From the NCBI GenBank assembly GCA_020638525.1, contig JACKIL010000013.1, forward strand, positions 1 to 64,000: 64,000 nt of DNA, in the 5' to 3' direction. Source of the stretch: Caulobacterales bacterium. Lineage in GTDB: Bacteria > Pseudomonadota > Alphaproteobacteria > Caulobacterales > Parvularculaceae. How positions within the stretch are numbered: the stretch's first letter is position 1; each line of letters starts with the position of its first letter. The notes below the pieces were generated by a model. It searched no databases, had not been told where the DNA came from, and was given only the letters and a program-made list of their open reading frames with translations. This document shows, piece after piece, positions 25,777-33,685 of this stretch. A program made the position numbers and the translations under genes.

Positions 25777-25965
25777 ATGGCCGCTAAGAAAACCCTGAAG
25801 GTCCGTCAGACGCGCAGCCCCGCGCGGCGTCCGAAAGACCAGGAAGCGACGCTGATCGGTCTCGGTCTCAACAAGATCGGCCGCGTACGCGAACTCGAAG
25901 ACACGCCTTCCGTGCGCGGCATGATCGCCAAAGTCGCCCACATGGTTGAAGTGGTCGAGGAATAA
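25777..25965 (+). CDS. rpmD: 50S ribosomal protein L30
   Basis: This 62-residue protein shows the typical LKVRQTRSPARRPKDQEATL start and GLNKIGRVRELEDTPSVRGMI middle. The ATG at 25777 is used; an upstream TTG at 25768 is in frame but closer to the GAAGAGG ribosome site than is usual. It is followed by a 62-base gap before rplO. Confidence 0.95.
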   Translation: MAAKKTLKVRQTRSPARRPKDQEATLIGLGLNKIGRVRELEDTPSVRGMIAKVAHMVEVVEE

Positions 25966-26027
25966 CCGGATTATTTTGGTAAAGGGCGAGGCGCGCCGAG
26001 GCGACGCCGCAAGTCCAAGGAGACGAC

Positions 26028-26552
26028 ATGAAACTGAACGAGCTTTCCGATAATCCGGGCGCGCGCAAGTCGCGCATCCGCGTTGGCCGCGGCATCGGCT
26101 CTGGCAAGGGCAAGACCGGCGGGCGCGGCGTCAAAGGTCAGAAGGCGCGTTCGGGCGTCACCGGCATCCGCCAGTTCGAAGGCGGCCAGATGCCGCTTTA
26201 CATGCGCCTGCCGAAGCGCGGCTTCACGAAGCCGAACCGGCTGAAATTCGCCGAGATCAACGTTGGCGCGCTGCAGGCCGCTATCGACGCCGGCAAGCTC
26301 GACGCTGCGAACAAGATCGACGCCGCCGCGCTCGTCGCCGCGGGCGTGCTTCGTCGCTCTTTTGACGGCGTGCGCCTTCTTGGCGTCGGCGAGCTTAAGG
26401 CGAAGGTCAATCTCGAAGTCGCTCACGCTTCGGCCGGCGCGCGCGCCGCTGTCGAGAAAGCGGGCGGCGCTCTTGTCGAGACGGTCGTGAAAGAAGAATC
26501 GCCCGCCAAGAAGAAAGCCAAGAAAGCGGCGAAGGGCGGCGACGAGGAATAA
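26028..26552 (+). CDS. rplO: 50S ribosomal protein L15
   Basis: This 174-residue late-assembly protein has a long Gly/Arg/Lys-rich N-terminal arm (RVGRGIGSGKGKTGGRGVKG) that penetrates 23S rRNA. The QMPLYMRLPKRGFTKPN signature follows. About 20 Lys/Ala/Glu-rich C-terminal residues extend beyond the E. coli length. AAGGAGACGAC precedes the ATG. A 109-base gap to secY follows. Confidence 0.97.
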   Translation: MKLNELSDNPGARKSRIRVGRGIGSGKGKTGGRGVKGQKARSGVTGIRQFEGGQMPLYMRLPKRGFTKPNRLKFAEINVGALQAAIDAGKLDAANKIDAAALVAAGVLRRSFDGVRLLGVGELKAKVNLEVAHASAGARAAVEKAGGALVETVVKEESPAKKKAKKAAKGGDEE

Positions 26553-26661
26553 TTCCCGGGGGCGGGCCGTTGCGAAAGCGAGGGACCGCCGCCACATGGA
26601 TGTTTTCCAACCGCTGGGTCGGCTTTTCGGCCCCCGATGCGACCGAGTGATCTGACCCGCT

Positions 26662-28026
26662 ATGACATCAGCTGCAGAACAGTTCGCCTCCAACCTCAAC
26701 TTCTCCGCTTTCGCCAAAGCGGAGGAGCTGAAGAAGCGTCTTCTGTTCACCCTGGGCGCGCTGATCGTCTACCGGCTCGGCACCTTCATTCCGATCCCCG
26801 GCATCAACCCGGAAGCCTATGCGAACGCCTTCCAGTCGCAGACCGGCGGTCTGCTCGGAACGCTCAACATCTTCGCCGGCGGCGCGGTCGAGCGGATGGC
26901 GATCTTCGCGCTCAACATCATGCCGTACATCTCGGCGTCGATCATCATGCAGCTGATGACGGCCGTCATTCCTTCGCTTGAGGCGATCAAGAAGGAAGGC
27001 GAGCAGGGCAGGCGGCAGATCAATCAGTACACGCGCTACCTGACGGTCGGCCTTGCGACCATGCAGGGCTATTTCATCGCAGTGAACCTGCAGTCGAATA
27101 CCGGCGGCGGCATTCCTGTCGTCAACGATCCGGGCCCGTTCTTCCTGTTGACGACTGTCGTCACGCTTGTCGGCGGCGTCATGTTCCTCCTGTGGCTCGG
27201 CGAACAGATCACGTCGCGCGGCGTCGGCAACGGCACCTCGCTGATCATCTTCGCCGGGATCGTCGCGGAGCTTCCGCGGTCTGCGGCGGGCCTCTTCGCG
27301 CTCGGTCGCGGCGCCGGGGCGGGCGGCGCGTCGCTTCCGGGCGGCATCGTCGTGCTGGTGCTTATCATGGCCCTCGCGCTCGTGACGTTCGTCGTCTTCA
27401 TGGAGCGCTCGCAGCGCCGCATCCTCGTTCAATATCCGCGCCGCCAGGTTGGCCAGCGCATGACGCAGGGCGAAAAATCGCACCTGCCGCTGAAGCTCAA
27501 CACGGCCGGCGTCATTCCGCCGATCTTCGCGCAGTCGCTGCTGCTGCTGCCAGCGACGGCCGCCGCCGCGCTCGGCCAGCAGGATGCGCCGGAATGGCTG
27601 CAAAACATCCAGATCTGGTTCGCGCCGCACCGGCCGCTTTATCTCTTCTTCTATGCGCTCGGCATTTTCGCCTTCGCGTTCGTCTATACGTCGGCGGTCT
27701 TCAACACGCAGGACGTCGCAGACAATCTGAAGAAATATGGCGGCTTCGTTCAGGGCTATCGCCCCGGCGCGCGCACGGCCGAATATCTCGACTATGTTCT
27801 GACGCGCCTCACTGTCATCGGCGCTCTCTACCTCGCCGTCGTCTGCCTGACGCCGCAGGTCATCATCGCTCAGTACCCGAACATCCCTGTCTATCTCGGC
27901 GGCACGTCGCTTCTCATCGTCGTCTCGGTGACGCTCGACACCGTCGGCCAAATCCAGGGCCATCTGCTCGCGCAGCAATATGAGAGCCTGATCAAGAAGT
28001 CGAAACTGCGCGGGGGGCGGACGTGA
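26662..28026 (+). CDS. secY: Protein translocase subunit SecY
   Basis: This 454-residue inner-membrane channel protein should have ten transmembrane helices. It forms the Sec translocon with SecE and SecG (secG is at 47788). The start MTSAAEQFASNLNFSAFAKA, the plug/TM2 region (FIPIPGINPEAY), and the cytosolic RRQVGQRMTQGEKSHLPLKLN loop that contacts SecA and the ribosome are all present. The ribosome site is weak. The stop overlaps the GTG start of adk (GTGA), so the two are coupled. Confidence 0.98.
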   Translation: MTSAAEQFASNLNFSAFAKAEELKKRLLFTLGALIVYRLGTFIPIPGINPEAYANAFQSQTGGLLGTLNIFAGGAVERMAIFALNIMPYISASIIMQLMTAVIPSLEAIKKEGEQGRRQINQYTRYLTVGLATMQGYFIAVNLQSNTGGGIPVVNDPGPFFLLTTVVTLVGGVMFLLWLGEQITSRGVGNGTSLIIFAGIVAELPRSAAGLFALGRGAGAGGASLPGGIVVLVLIMALALVTFVVFMERSQRRILVQYPRRQVGQRMTQGEKSHLPLKLNTAGVIPPIFAQSLLLLPATAAAALGQQDAPEWLQNIQIWFAPHRPLYLFFYALGIFAFAFVYTSAVFNTQDVADNLKKYGGFVQGYRPGARTAEYLDYVLTRLTVIGALYLAVVCLTPQVIIAQYPNIPVYLGGTSLLIVVSVTLDTVGQIQGHLLAQQYESLIKKSKLRGGRT

Positions 28027-28610
28027 TCCTCATACTTCTCGGCGCGCCGGGCGCCGGCAAAGGCACGCAGGCTGAACGCATCGTCAAGACGCGCGGCATT
28101 CCGCAGCTCTCGACGGGCGACATGCTTCGCGCGGCCGTTTCTTCTGGCTCTCCGCTCGGCAAGCGCGTGAAGGACATCATGGATCGCGGCGATCTCGTCT
28201 CCGACGCGATCATCGAAGAAATCATTACGGACCGAATCAAGGCGCCGGACTGCGCGAAGGGGTTCATCCTCGACGGCGCGGTCCGCACGGTCGTCCAGGC
28301 GGAAATGATCGACCGGGTGCTCTCGGGCCTCGGTCGTTCGCTTGACGCCGTCATCCTCCTCGAAGTCGACGAAGAGGAGCTGGTCAACCGGCTGAAGACC
28401 CGGATCGAGCAGGCCAAGAAGGCCGGTCTTCCGCTTCGGGCCGACGATAATGTTGAGACTTTCCGCAAGCGCCAGCAGGTCTACCGGGACCAGACGGCGC
28501 CGCTCATTCCCTATTATGAGGGTAAGGGCGTCCTGAAGAAGGTCGATGGAATGGGGTCGATTGACGAGGTGGCGGCGGCGATCGACGCCATCCTCGATAA
28601 AATCGGCTAG
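28023..28610 (+). CDS. adk: Adenylate kinase with altered DGFPR motif
   Basis: This 195-residue enzyme interconverts ATP + AMP and 2 ADP. The P-loop GAPGAGKGT is at residues 8-16. The AMP-site STGDMLR and the lid/adenine segment RADDNVETFRKR are conserved. It is a short-lid form without zinc cysteines. The normally near-invariant DGFPRT reads DGAVRT at 84-89, so Phe86 and Pro87 are replaced while Arg88 is kept. The GTG start overlaps the secY stop by four bases, and secY-adk order is standard for the class. A 186-base gap with a strong promoter follows. Confidence 0.96.
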   Translation: MILILLGAPGAGKGTQAERIVKTRGIPQLSTGDMLRAAVSSGSPLGKRVKDIMDRGDLVSDAIIEEIITDRIKAPDCAKGFILDGAVRTVVQAEMIDRVLSGLGRSLDAVILLEVDEEELVNRLKTRIEQAKKAGLPLRADDNVETFRKRQQVYRDQTAPLIPYYEGKGVLKKVDGMGSIDEVAAAIDAILDKIG

Positions 28611-28613
28611 TAG

Positions 28614-28632
28614 CCCGCCTTAAACCGGCGGG
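28614..28632 (+). promoter_or_regulatory. Small hairpin after adk
   Basis: CCCGCC and GGCGGG form a 6-bp stem with a 7-base loop, 4 bases after the adk stop. There is no T-run. It may protect the 3' end of the spc-secY-adk transcript. Confidence 0.35.
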
Positions 28633-28638
28633 AGGGAG

Positions 28639-28666
28639 TTGACGGAGGGCAAAGCGTGGCTATATC
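28639..28666 (+). promoter_or_regulatory. Housekeeping promoter of rpsM-rpsK-rpoA-rplQ (perfect consensus)
   Basis: TTGACGG at 28639-28645, a 13-base spacer and GCTATATC at 28659-28666 match the Caulobacter vegetative consensus TTGACGS-N10-14-GCTANAWC at every position. It lies in the only long gap of the late ribosomal series, about 130 bases before the rpsM GTG. This makes the alpha operon an independent unit at least in part. Confidence 0.8.
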
Positions 28667-28796
28667 TACGCCCCTCCGCCAAAAGGCGTAAAGCTCGCCC
28701 GGCTTCCTCGTGGAATGCCGGCGCGGGCCTTGTTTTATGGCGTTTTGGGGCGCTCGGCGCCCTGAGGCGGGGAAAGAAGAGAAGAGGAAGAGCTCC

Positions 28797-29177
28797 GTGG
28801 CCCGGATTGCAGGCGTCAACATTCCGACGAACAAGCGCGTCATCATCGCGCTGCGGTACATTCATGGTATCGGCCCGGCGAAAGCCGCCGAGATCTGCGA
28901 GAAAGTCGGCATTCCGGCGGAGCGCCGGGTGAACCAGCTTTCGGATGCGGAAGTGCTCCAGATCCGCGAAACGATCGACCGCGACTATGTCGTCGAGGGC
29001 GATCTGCGGCGCGAAGTCGCCGTCAACATCAAGCGCCTGATGGACATGGCCTGCTACCGGGGCCTGCGCCACCGCCGCGGCCTTCCGGTCCGCGGTCAGC
29101 GCACCCATACGAACGCGCGCACGCGCAAAGGCCCGGCGAAGCCGATCGCGGGCAAGAAAATGCCTGGCAAGAAGTAA
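28797..29177 (+). CDS. rpsM: 30S ribosomal protein S13
   Basis: This 126-residue head protein contacts the P-site tRNA and forms bridges B1a/b. A GTG start at 28797 gives the universal ARIAGVNIPTNKRV beginning, with GAAGAGGAAG upstream. The frame is open further 5' (from 28710), but that part has no family match. The C-terminal YRGLRHRRGLPVRGQRTHTNARTRKGP is complete, with a short Lys-rich tail. Its leader, from the promoter at 28639, is the place where S4 would act in E. coli. Confidence 0.96.
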   Translation: MARIAGVNIPTNKRVIIALRYIHGIGPAKAAEICEKVGIPAERRVNQLSDAEVLQIRETIDRDYVVEGDLRREVAVNIKRLMDMACYRGLRHRRGLPVRGQRTHTNARTRKGPAKPIAGKKMPGKK

Positions 29178-29189
29178 GGACAATAAGAG

Positions 29190-29588
29190 ATGGCGAAGGC
29201 TCCTGCAGGTGGCGCGCGCGTTCGGCGCCGTGAACGCAAAAACATTACGTCGGGCGTCGTTCATGTGAATGCGTCTTTCAACAACACGATGATCACCATC
29301 AGCGACGAACAGGGCAACTCGGTTTCCTGGTCTTCCGCCGGCGCGATGGGGTTCAAAGGCTCGCGCAAGTCGACGCCTTATGCGGCGCAGCTTGCTGCTG
29401 AAGACGCCGCCAAGAAGGCGATGGAACATGGCCTTCGCACCGTGAACGTCGAAGTTCGCGGACCGGGCTCGGGCCGTGAGAGCGCGCTTCGCGCGCTGCA
29501 GGCCGCGGGCCTCACCGTTCAGATGATCCGTGACTGCACGCCGATCCCGCACAATGGCTGCCGTCCGCGCAAGCGCCGCCGGGTCTGA
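29190..29588 (+). CDS. rpsK: 30S ribosomal protein S11
   Basis: This 132-residue platform protein lies at the Shine-Dalgarno helix. It has VHVNASFNNTMITISDEQGN and the closing TPIPHNGCRPRKRRRV signature. It sits 12 bases after rpsM. In E. coli rpsD (S4) would follow, but here rpoA is next after 112 bases. Confidence 0.97.
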   Translation: MAKAPAGGARVRRRERKNITSGVVHVNASFNNTMITISDEQGNSVSWSSAGAMGFKGSRKSTPYAAQLAAEDAAKKAMEHGLRTVNVEVRGPGSGRESALRALQAAGLTVQMIRDCTPIPHNGCRPRKRRRV

Positions 29589-29660
29589 TCGGCGCGCGGC
29601 GACTACCCCTTCTTTGGGGGCGAGAATCTGGCCCCTCATGTCGGGCCGCTTAAAGTGAAA

Positions 29661-29681
29661 GCCGCCATGCTCTCCGGCGGC
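29661..29681 (+). promoter_or_regulatory. Hairpin just upstream of the rpoA ribosome site
   Basis: GCCGCC (29661-29666) and GGCGGC (29676-29681) form a 6-bp stem with a 9-base loop, ending a few bases before the GGAG ribosome site of rpoA. It could modulate rpoA translation. The function is inference. Confidence 0.35.
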
Positions 29682-29700
29682 AAATGGAGCTGAACGCACC

Positions 29701-30711
29701 GTGATTGAAAAGAACTGGCAAGAACTGATCCGTCCGTCGAAGCTCGAGGTCACGCCTGGCGTTGACCCGAAGCGTCGCGCGACGATCGTCGCCCAGCCGC
29801 TTGAACGCGGCTTCGGCCTGACGCTCGGCAATGCGCTTCGCCGCATTCTGCTCTCGTCGCTGCAGGGAACGGCCGTCACCTCGATCCAGATCGACGGCGT
29901 CGTGCATGAATTCTCGTCGATCCCGGGCGTGCGCGAAGACGTCACGGACATCGTCCTCAATGTGAAGCAGCTCTCGCTGCTCTGCCATTCCGACACGCCG
30001 AAGCGCCTTGTTCTCAAGAAGTCGACGCCGGGTCCGGTGACGGCTGGCGATATCGAACCGACCTCGTCGGTCGATATTCTCGACAAGAACCAGGTCATCT
30101 GCCACCTCGACGAAGGCGCGTCGCTGCGCATGGAACTCGTCGTGCAGACGGGCAAAGGCTATGTGCCGGCCGACCGCAACCGTCCGGAAGACGCGCCGAT
30201 CGGGCTTATCCCGGTCGACAGCCTCTATTCGCCGTGCAAGCGCGTCGCCTATCGCGTCGAGAACACCCGCGAAGGCCAGGTGCTCGACTATGACCGCCTG
30301 ATCCTCGAAGTCGAAACCGATGGTTCGCTGACGCCGGATGACGCCGCCGCCTACGCCGCGCGTATCCTGCAGGACCAGCTCCAGATCTTCGTCAACTTCG
30401 ACGAGCCGAAGAAAGAGCTCGGCGGCGGCATGCACGAAGAGCTGCCGTTCAACCCGGCGCTCCTGCGCAAGGTGGACGAGCTCGAGCTGTCGGTTCGCTC
30501 GGCGAACTGCCTCAAGAACGACAACATCGTTTACATCGGCGATCTCATCCAGAAGACGGAAGCGGAAATGCTCCGTACGCCGAACTTCGGGCGCAAGTCG
30601 CTCAACGAGATCAAGGAAGTGCTCGCCGGTCTCGGCCTCCATCTCGGTATGGATGTGCCGGATTGGCCGCCGGACAATATCGAAGAACTTGCGAAGAAAT
30701 ACGAAGAGTAG
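29701..30711 (+). CDS. rpoA: DNA-directed RNA polymerase subunit alpha
   Basis: This 336-residue subunit dimerises to start RNA polymerase assembly. The N-terminal domain (about 1-235) includes RGFGLTLGNALRRILLSS. The C-terminal domain, which binds UP elements and activators, includes ELSVRSANCLKNDNIVYIGDL and RTPNFGRKSLNEIKEVL. The start is GTG at 29701, giving MIEKNWQELIRPSK, the usual class N-terminus. GGAG lies 10-13 bases upstream. Confidence 0.98.
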   Translation: MIEKNWQELIRPSKLEVTPGVDPKRRATIVAQPLERGFGLTLGNALRRILLSSLQGTAVTSIQIDGVVHEFSSIPGVREDVTDIVLNVKQLSLLCHSDTPKRLVLKKSTPGPVTAGDIEPTSSVDILDKNQVICHLDEGASLRMELVVQTGKGYVPADRNRPEDAPIGLIPVDSLYSPCKRVAYRVENTREGQVLDYDRLILEVETDGSLTPDDAAAYAARILQDQLQIFVNFDEPKKELGGGMHEELPFNPALLRKVDELELSVRSANCLKNDNIVYIGDLIQKTEAEMLRTPNFGRKSLNEIKEVLAGLGLHLGMDVPDWPPDNIEELAKKYEE

Positions 30712-30719
30712 ACCATTCG

Positions 30720-30740
30720 GCTGACGCAAGGCGCGTCAGC
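30720..30740 (+). promoter_or_regulatory. rpoA-rplQ intergenic hairpin
   Basis: GCTGACGC (30720-30727) and GCGTCAGC (30733-30740) form a perfect 8-bp stem with a 5-base loop. It is directly followed by the AAGGAGG ribosome site of rplQ. No T-run is present. Confidence 0.45.
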
Positions 30741-30757
30741 TCCAAGGAGGATAAGCC

Positions 30758-31192
30758 ATGCGACACGGGATGGCGCACCGCAAACTGAACCGCACGCACG
30801 AGCACCGCAAAGCGATGTTCGCGAACATGGCGTCTGCGCTGATCAAGCATGAGCAGATCACGACGACCCTGCCGAAAGCCAAAGAGCTTCGGCCGATCGT
30901 CGAGAAGCTGGTGACGATCGCGAAAAAGGCGAACCGCGACGAGTCGAGGACGCTGCATCTGCGCCGCCTCGCTTCCGCGCGCCTTCGCGACGACACGCAG
31001 GCCAAGAAGCTCTTCGAAACCATCGGTCCGCGTTACGCCGACCGCAATGGCGGCTATATCCGCATCATGAAAGCGGGCTTCCGCTACGGCGATAATGCGC
31101 CGCTCGCGGTCATCGAATTCGTCGATCGCGACGAGAGCGCCAAAGGCCAGGATTCGGGCCCGGTTCTCGTCGACGAGGACAACGAAGAATAA
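30758..31192 (+). CDS. rplQ: 50S ribosomal protein L17
   Basis: This 144-residue protein near the tunnel exit closes the ribosomal series. The conserved MRHGMAHRKLNRTHEHRKAM start and the GGYIRIMKAGFRYGDNAPLAVIE block are complete. An acidic tail of about 20 residues (ending VDEDNEE) extends beyond the E. coli protein. AAGGAGG lies 8 bases before the ATG. A clear terminator follows 29 bases after the stop. Confidence 0.97.
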   Translation: MRHGMAHRKLNRTHEHRKAMFANMASALIKHEQITTTLPKAKELRPIVEKLVTIAKKANRDESRTLHLRRLASARLRDDTQAKKLFETIGPRYADRNGGYIRIMKAGFRYGDNAPLAVIEFVDRDESAKGQDSGPVLVDEDNEE

Positions 31193-31221
31193 CCTCGGCT
31201 AATACGCCGGGATGAAGAAAG

Positions 31222-31250
31222 GCGGCGCTCTCGGGCGCCGCTTTTGTTTT
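31222..31250 (+). terminator. Rho-independent terminator after rplQ
   Basis: GCGGCGC (31222-31228) pairs with GCGCCGC (31235-31241) around a 6-base loop and is followed by TTTTGTTTT. It ends the alpha operon. The convergent protease gene stops 51 bases further on. Confidence 0.88.
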
Positions 31251-31300
31251 ATCTCGGGTGCTGCGCGTTTGCTCGCGCAGCCTTTCTGGGCAAGGGGGTT

Positions 31301-32146
31301 TTACGCCAGACTTTCTGCCGGCCAGTTCCGCCGTGCGCCGGCGATCCAGAAGGGCAGGCAGACGAGCAAGCACACGGCAGCCGTGACGACGCCGAATTCC
31401 CCGATCATCGTGATCGAACTGTCGCCGCGCGTAGTCAGCGGATCATAGATCTGCTGCAGCACGAGATTGTGCGACGCATGGAGCGTCACGGCAGGCCAGA
31501 GGCTCCCTGAAGAAAGTCTGAGCCAGGCGAAGGCGCCGCTGATCGAGGTGATTACGACGAAGAACGACAAGATCTCGAAGAGCTTTTCGCCGCCGGCGTT
31601 GTAGCCGCTGTAGAGCAGGATCGGCAGGTGCCATGACGCCCAGACGAGTCCGGTGATGAGCGAAGCGGCGAGGAAGCCGGTCATCGCCGTAAGACGTGGC
31701 GTGAAGAAGCCGCGCCAGCCGATCTCTTCGCCAAGCGCCGCCGCCATGTTGTTGACGAGGCCCGCCGTAGCCGCGAGTAAAAGCAGGGCGGCGATCCCAG
31801 TCGCGGGGGCGAGAGAACCGAAGCCCTCGCTCTCTGCGATCTTCGTCATCAACTCGAAGCGTGGAAATCCGGCGAGGCCCATTGCGTTGGCGACCAGGCA
31901 CGCGGCGCCGCCATAGATCACCGGCAATATCAGCGCGATCAGGTGATAGCGCGTCGCGCCCCATTTCCATCCAAGACTGGAAAGGTCGCGGCCGGTCAGT
32001 TTGAGCGCAAGCATCGCTGACACGCCCACCGTCCACATCAGGCAGACGGCGAGCATTCCGGTGAATGCGAAATGGATGATCACCCACTGGACGAAGCCCG
32101 TCATTGCGACGACGAGAACGACAAACAGAACGAACGCCGGAGTCAT
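31301..32146 (-). CDS. CPBP-family intramembrane metalloprotease
   Basis: This 281-residue multi-pass membrane protein belongs to the CAAX protease / bacteriocin-processing (CPBP, Abi) family. The metal-binding motifs are present: GEEIGWRGF (Glu140, Glu141, Arg145), SWHLP (His172) and LHASHN (His223, His226, Asn227). About eight hydrophobic segments are visible. The substrate is unknown; bacterial members are linked to peptide maturation, immunity or signalling. The ATG at 32146 is chosen for its AAGGAAA ribosome site; the frame continues 12 codons upstream. It is divergent from the VOC-ArsR-AHSA1 cassette with a 212-base shared intergenic region. Confidence 0.85.
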   Translation of the reverse strand: MTPAFVLFVVLVVAMTGFVQWVIIHFAFTGMLAVCLMWTVGVSAMLALKLTGRDLSSLGWKWGATRYHLIALILPVIYGGAACLVANAMGLAGFPRFELMTKIAESEGFGSLAPATGIAALLLLAATAGLVNNMAAALGEEIGWRGFFTPRLTAMTGFLAASLITGLVWASWHLPILLYSGYNAGGEKLFEILSFFVVITSISGAFAWLRLSSGSLWPAVTLHASHNLVLQQIYDPLTTRGDSSITMIGEFGVVTAAVCLLVCLPFWIAGARRNWPAESLA

Positions 32147-32302
32147 TTGGTTTCCTTGAAAATTTCGCCGGGAATGGCGCAAAGAGTTGTCGAGCCGGTG
32201 GAAATGGCTTCGCGGTCGGACGCTAAAACCAGCGTCAAAGGCATTTCAAGCGAGATATGGCGAAGCGTGCGCCGCCTGCGCTCAGGCGCTGCGAGCTTCG
32301 TC

Positions 32303-32344
32303 TTGCTATTTAATTTCGATTTGGGTTAAATATTATTCGTAACC
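32303..32344 (+). promoter_or_regulatory. Promoter and possible ArsR operator upstream of the VOC gene
   Basis: TTGCTA (32303-32308) and TTAAAT (32326-32331) are spaced 17 bases apart in an AT-rich island that stands out from the GC-rich surroundings. A dyad, GGTTA at 32324-32328 and TAACC at 32340-32344, covers the -10 and start region. That is a suitable place for an autorepressing ArsR protein. The dyad is short and the link to the downstream ArsR gene is inference. Confidence 0.4.
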
Positions 32345-32358
32345 GAAAGGAGATCGCG

Positions 32359-32817
32359 ATGACCGGGTTCAAGCGAAACAGCCTCACTTCCGCGCTCTGC
32401 TACCGCAATCCGAAGGCCGCTCTGGACTGGCTGGAAAAGGCCTACGGGTTTGAGCCGGCCATGATCATCAGCGACGCCAATGGCGATATCGCCCACTCAG
32501 AGATGCGTTTCGGCGAGTGCCTGATCATGATCGGGAATGAGTGGACGGAAGACCACAAGAGCCCGGCCTCGATCGAGGGCAAGAACACCCAGACCGTTCA
32601 TGTGCATCTGGAGGAGGATATCGACGCCCATTGCGAACGCGCCCGGAAGGCGGGCGCCGAGATCCTGATGGAGCCGGAAACGCAATTCTATGGTGACCGC
32701 ACCTATCGCGCCCGAGACCCGGAGGGGCATATCTGGACCTTCGGCCAGATGGTCAAGCAAGTGAGCCCCGAAGAGTGGGACAGGGAGAGCGGCTTCTCCA
32801 CGAAGATGTACGAATGA
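32359..32817 (+). CDS. VOC-superfamily (glyoxalase/bleomycin-resistance-like) protein
   Basis: This 152-residue protein of the vicinal-oxygen-chelate fold resembles the PhnB-like branch: CYRNPKAALDWLEKAYGFEP at the start and YRARDPEGHIWTFGQ at the end. Candidate metal residues are the central His cluster (VHVHLEED) and the His/Glu near the end. The reaction is unknown. AAAGGAGATCGCG gives a strong ribosome site. Its stop overlaps the ArsR start (ATGA), and ArsR in turn overlaps the AHSA1 gene, forming a tightly coupled three-gene cassette. Confidence 0.82.
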   Translation: MTGFKRNSLTSALCYRNPKAALDWLEKAYGFEPAMIISDANGDIAHSEMRFGECLIMIGNEWTEDHKSPASIEGKNTQTVHVHLEEDIDAHCERARKAGAEILMEPETQFYGDRTYRARDPEGHIWTFGQMVKQVSPEEWDRESGFSTKMYE

Positions 32818-33146
32818 AACAGGCCCGCCTCGATGCGGCGCTGGCCGCCCTTGCCGAGCCCCAGCGCCGGCGCGCCGTAGAACTCTTAAGCGAACGGCCG
32901 CGCCGTGCCGGAGAACTCGCTGAAGCTCTTGGGCTTTCTGCGCCTGCCATGAGCCGTCACCTGAAGGCGCTCAAGGCAAGCGGCCTCGTCGAGGAGGAGC
33001 ATCCGGACTTTGACGCCCGCGTGCGCGTCTATGCGCTGAGACGGGACGGGCTTTCGGCGCTCAAGGACTGGGTCGAGCGCGCCGAGGCGCATTGGTCCCG
33101 CCAGCTTGCTTCATTCAAAGCGCACATCGAAAAGGATGATGCGTGA
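32814..33146 (+). CDS. ArsR-family winged-helix transcriptional regulator
   Basis: This 110-residue DNA-binding protein has the helix-turn-helix segment RAGELAEALGLSAPAMSRHLKAL and the wing LVEEEHPDFDARVRVYAL. There is no cysteine, so this is not a classical metal-sensing ArsR/SmtB member. It fits the subgroup found next to AHSA1-domain genes. The ATG at 32814 overlaps the VOC stop, and the final TGA overlaps the GTG of the next gene. It likely regulates its own operon, perhaps through the dyad at 32324-32344. Confidence 0.88.
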   Translation: MKQARLDAALAALAEPQRRRAVELLSERPRRAGELAEALGLSAPAMSRHLKALKASGLVEEEHPDFDARVRVYALRRDGLSALKDWVERAEAHWSRQLASFKAHIEKDDA

Positions 33147-33619
33147 CCTCGGGCGAAAGCTCCGTCCTCGTCGCCTTGCGCGTCAAGGCGAGCCCGGCCC
33201 GCGCCTTCGACGTCTTCACACAGGAGATCGGCGTCTGGTGGCGGCCTGACCCGCTCTTCGAGATCACCCCGCGCGGCGATGGTCGCCTCAAATTCGAAGG
33301 CGGCGAGGGCGGGCGTGTCATCACCGAGCTGCCGAACGGGAAAATCTACGAGGTGGGACGCGTCACCGCGTGGGAGCCGGGGCGGTTCCTCGCCTTTGAC
33401 TGGCGGCAGGCAACATTCGCACCGGAGATGAAAACGCGCGTCGAAGTGCGGTTTGAGGCAGTCGGGGACGAGACCCGCGTTTCGGTCGCCCATTTCGGCT
33501 GGACGTCGATCCCGCAAGAGCATGTCGCGAGACACGGGTTTCCCGACATGGTCACGCAGCAGCGCGCCGGCGACTGGTGGCGCCGCTCGCTGGAGGCGTA
33601 TCGTCAGAGCGTCGGGTGA
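33143..33619 (+). CDS. AHSA1/SRPBCC-domain protein
   Basis: This 158-residue protein has the helix-grip fold of the Aha1-like START superfamily: the N-terminal VALRVKASPARAFDVFTQEIGVWW and the C-terminal GWTSIPQE and DWWRRSLEAYR are typical. The family binds hydrophobic ligands, and several members are co-transcribed with ArsR regulators. A specific ligand cannot be named. It has a GTG start overlapping the ArsR stop (GTGA). Confidence 0.85.
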   Translation: MTSGESSVLVALRVKASPARAFDVFTQEIGVWWRPDPLFEITPRGDGRLKFEGGEGGRVITELPNGKIYEVGRVTAWEPGRFLAFDWRQATFAPEMKTRVEVRFEAVGDETRVSVAHFGWTSIPQEHVARHGFPDMVTQQRAGDWWRRSLEAYRQSVG

Positions 33620-33685
33620 GACTCCCTCGCATGCGGCGAGGCGGCGAATTGCTCCGGCGGGGCGGTCGGCTTACCTTCCATCGCA

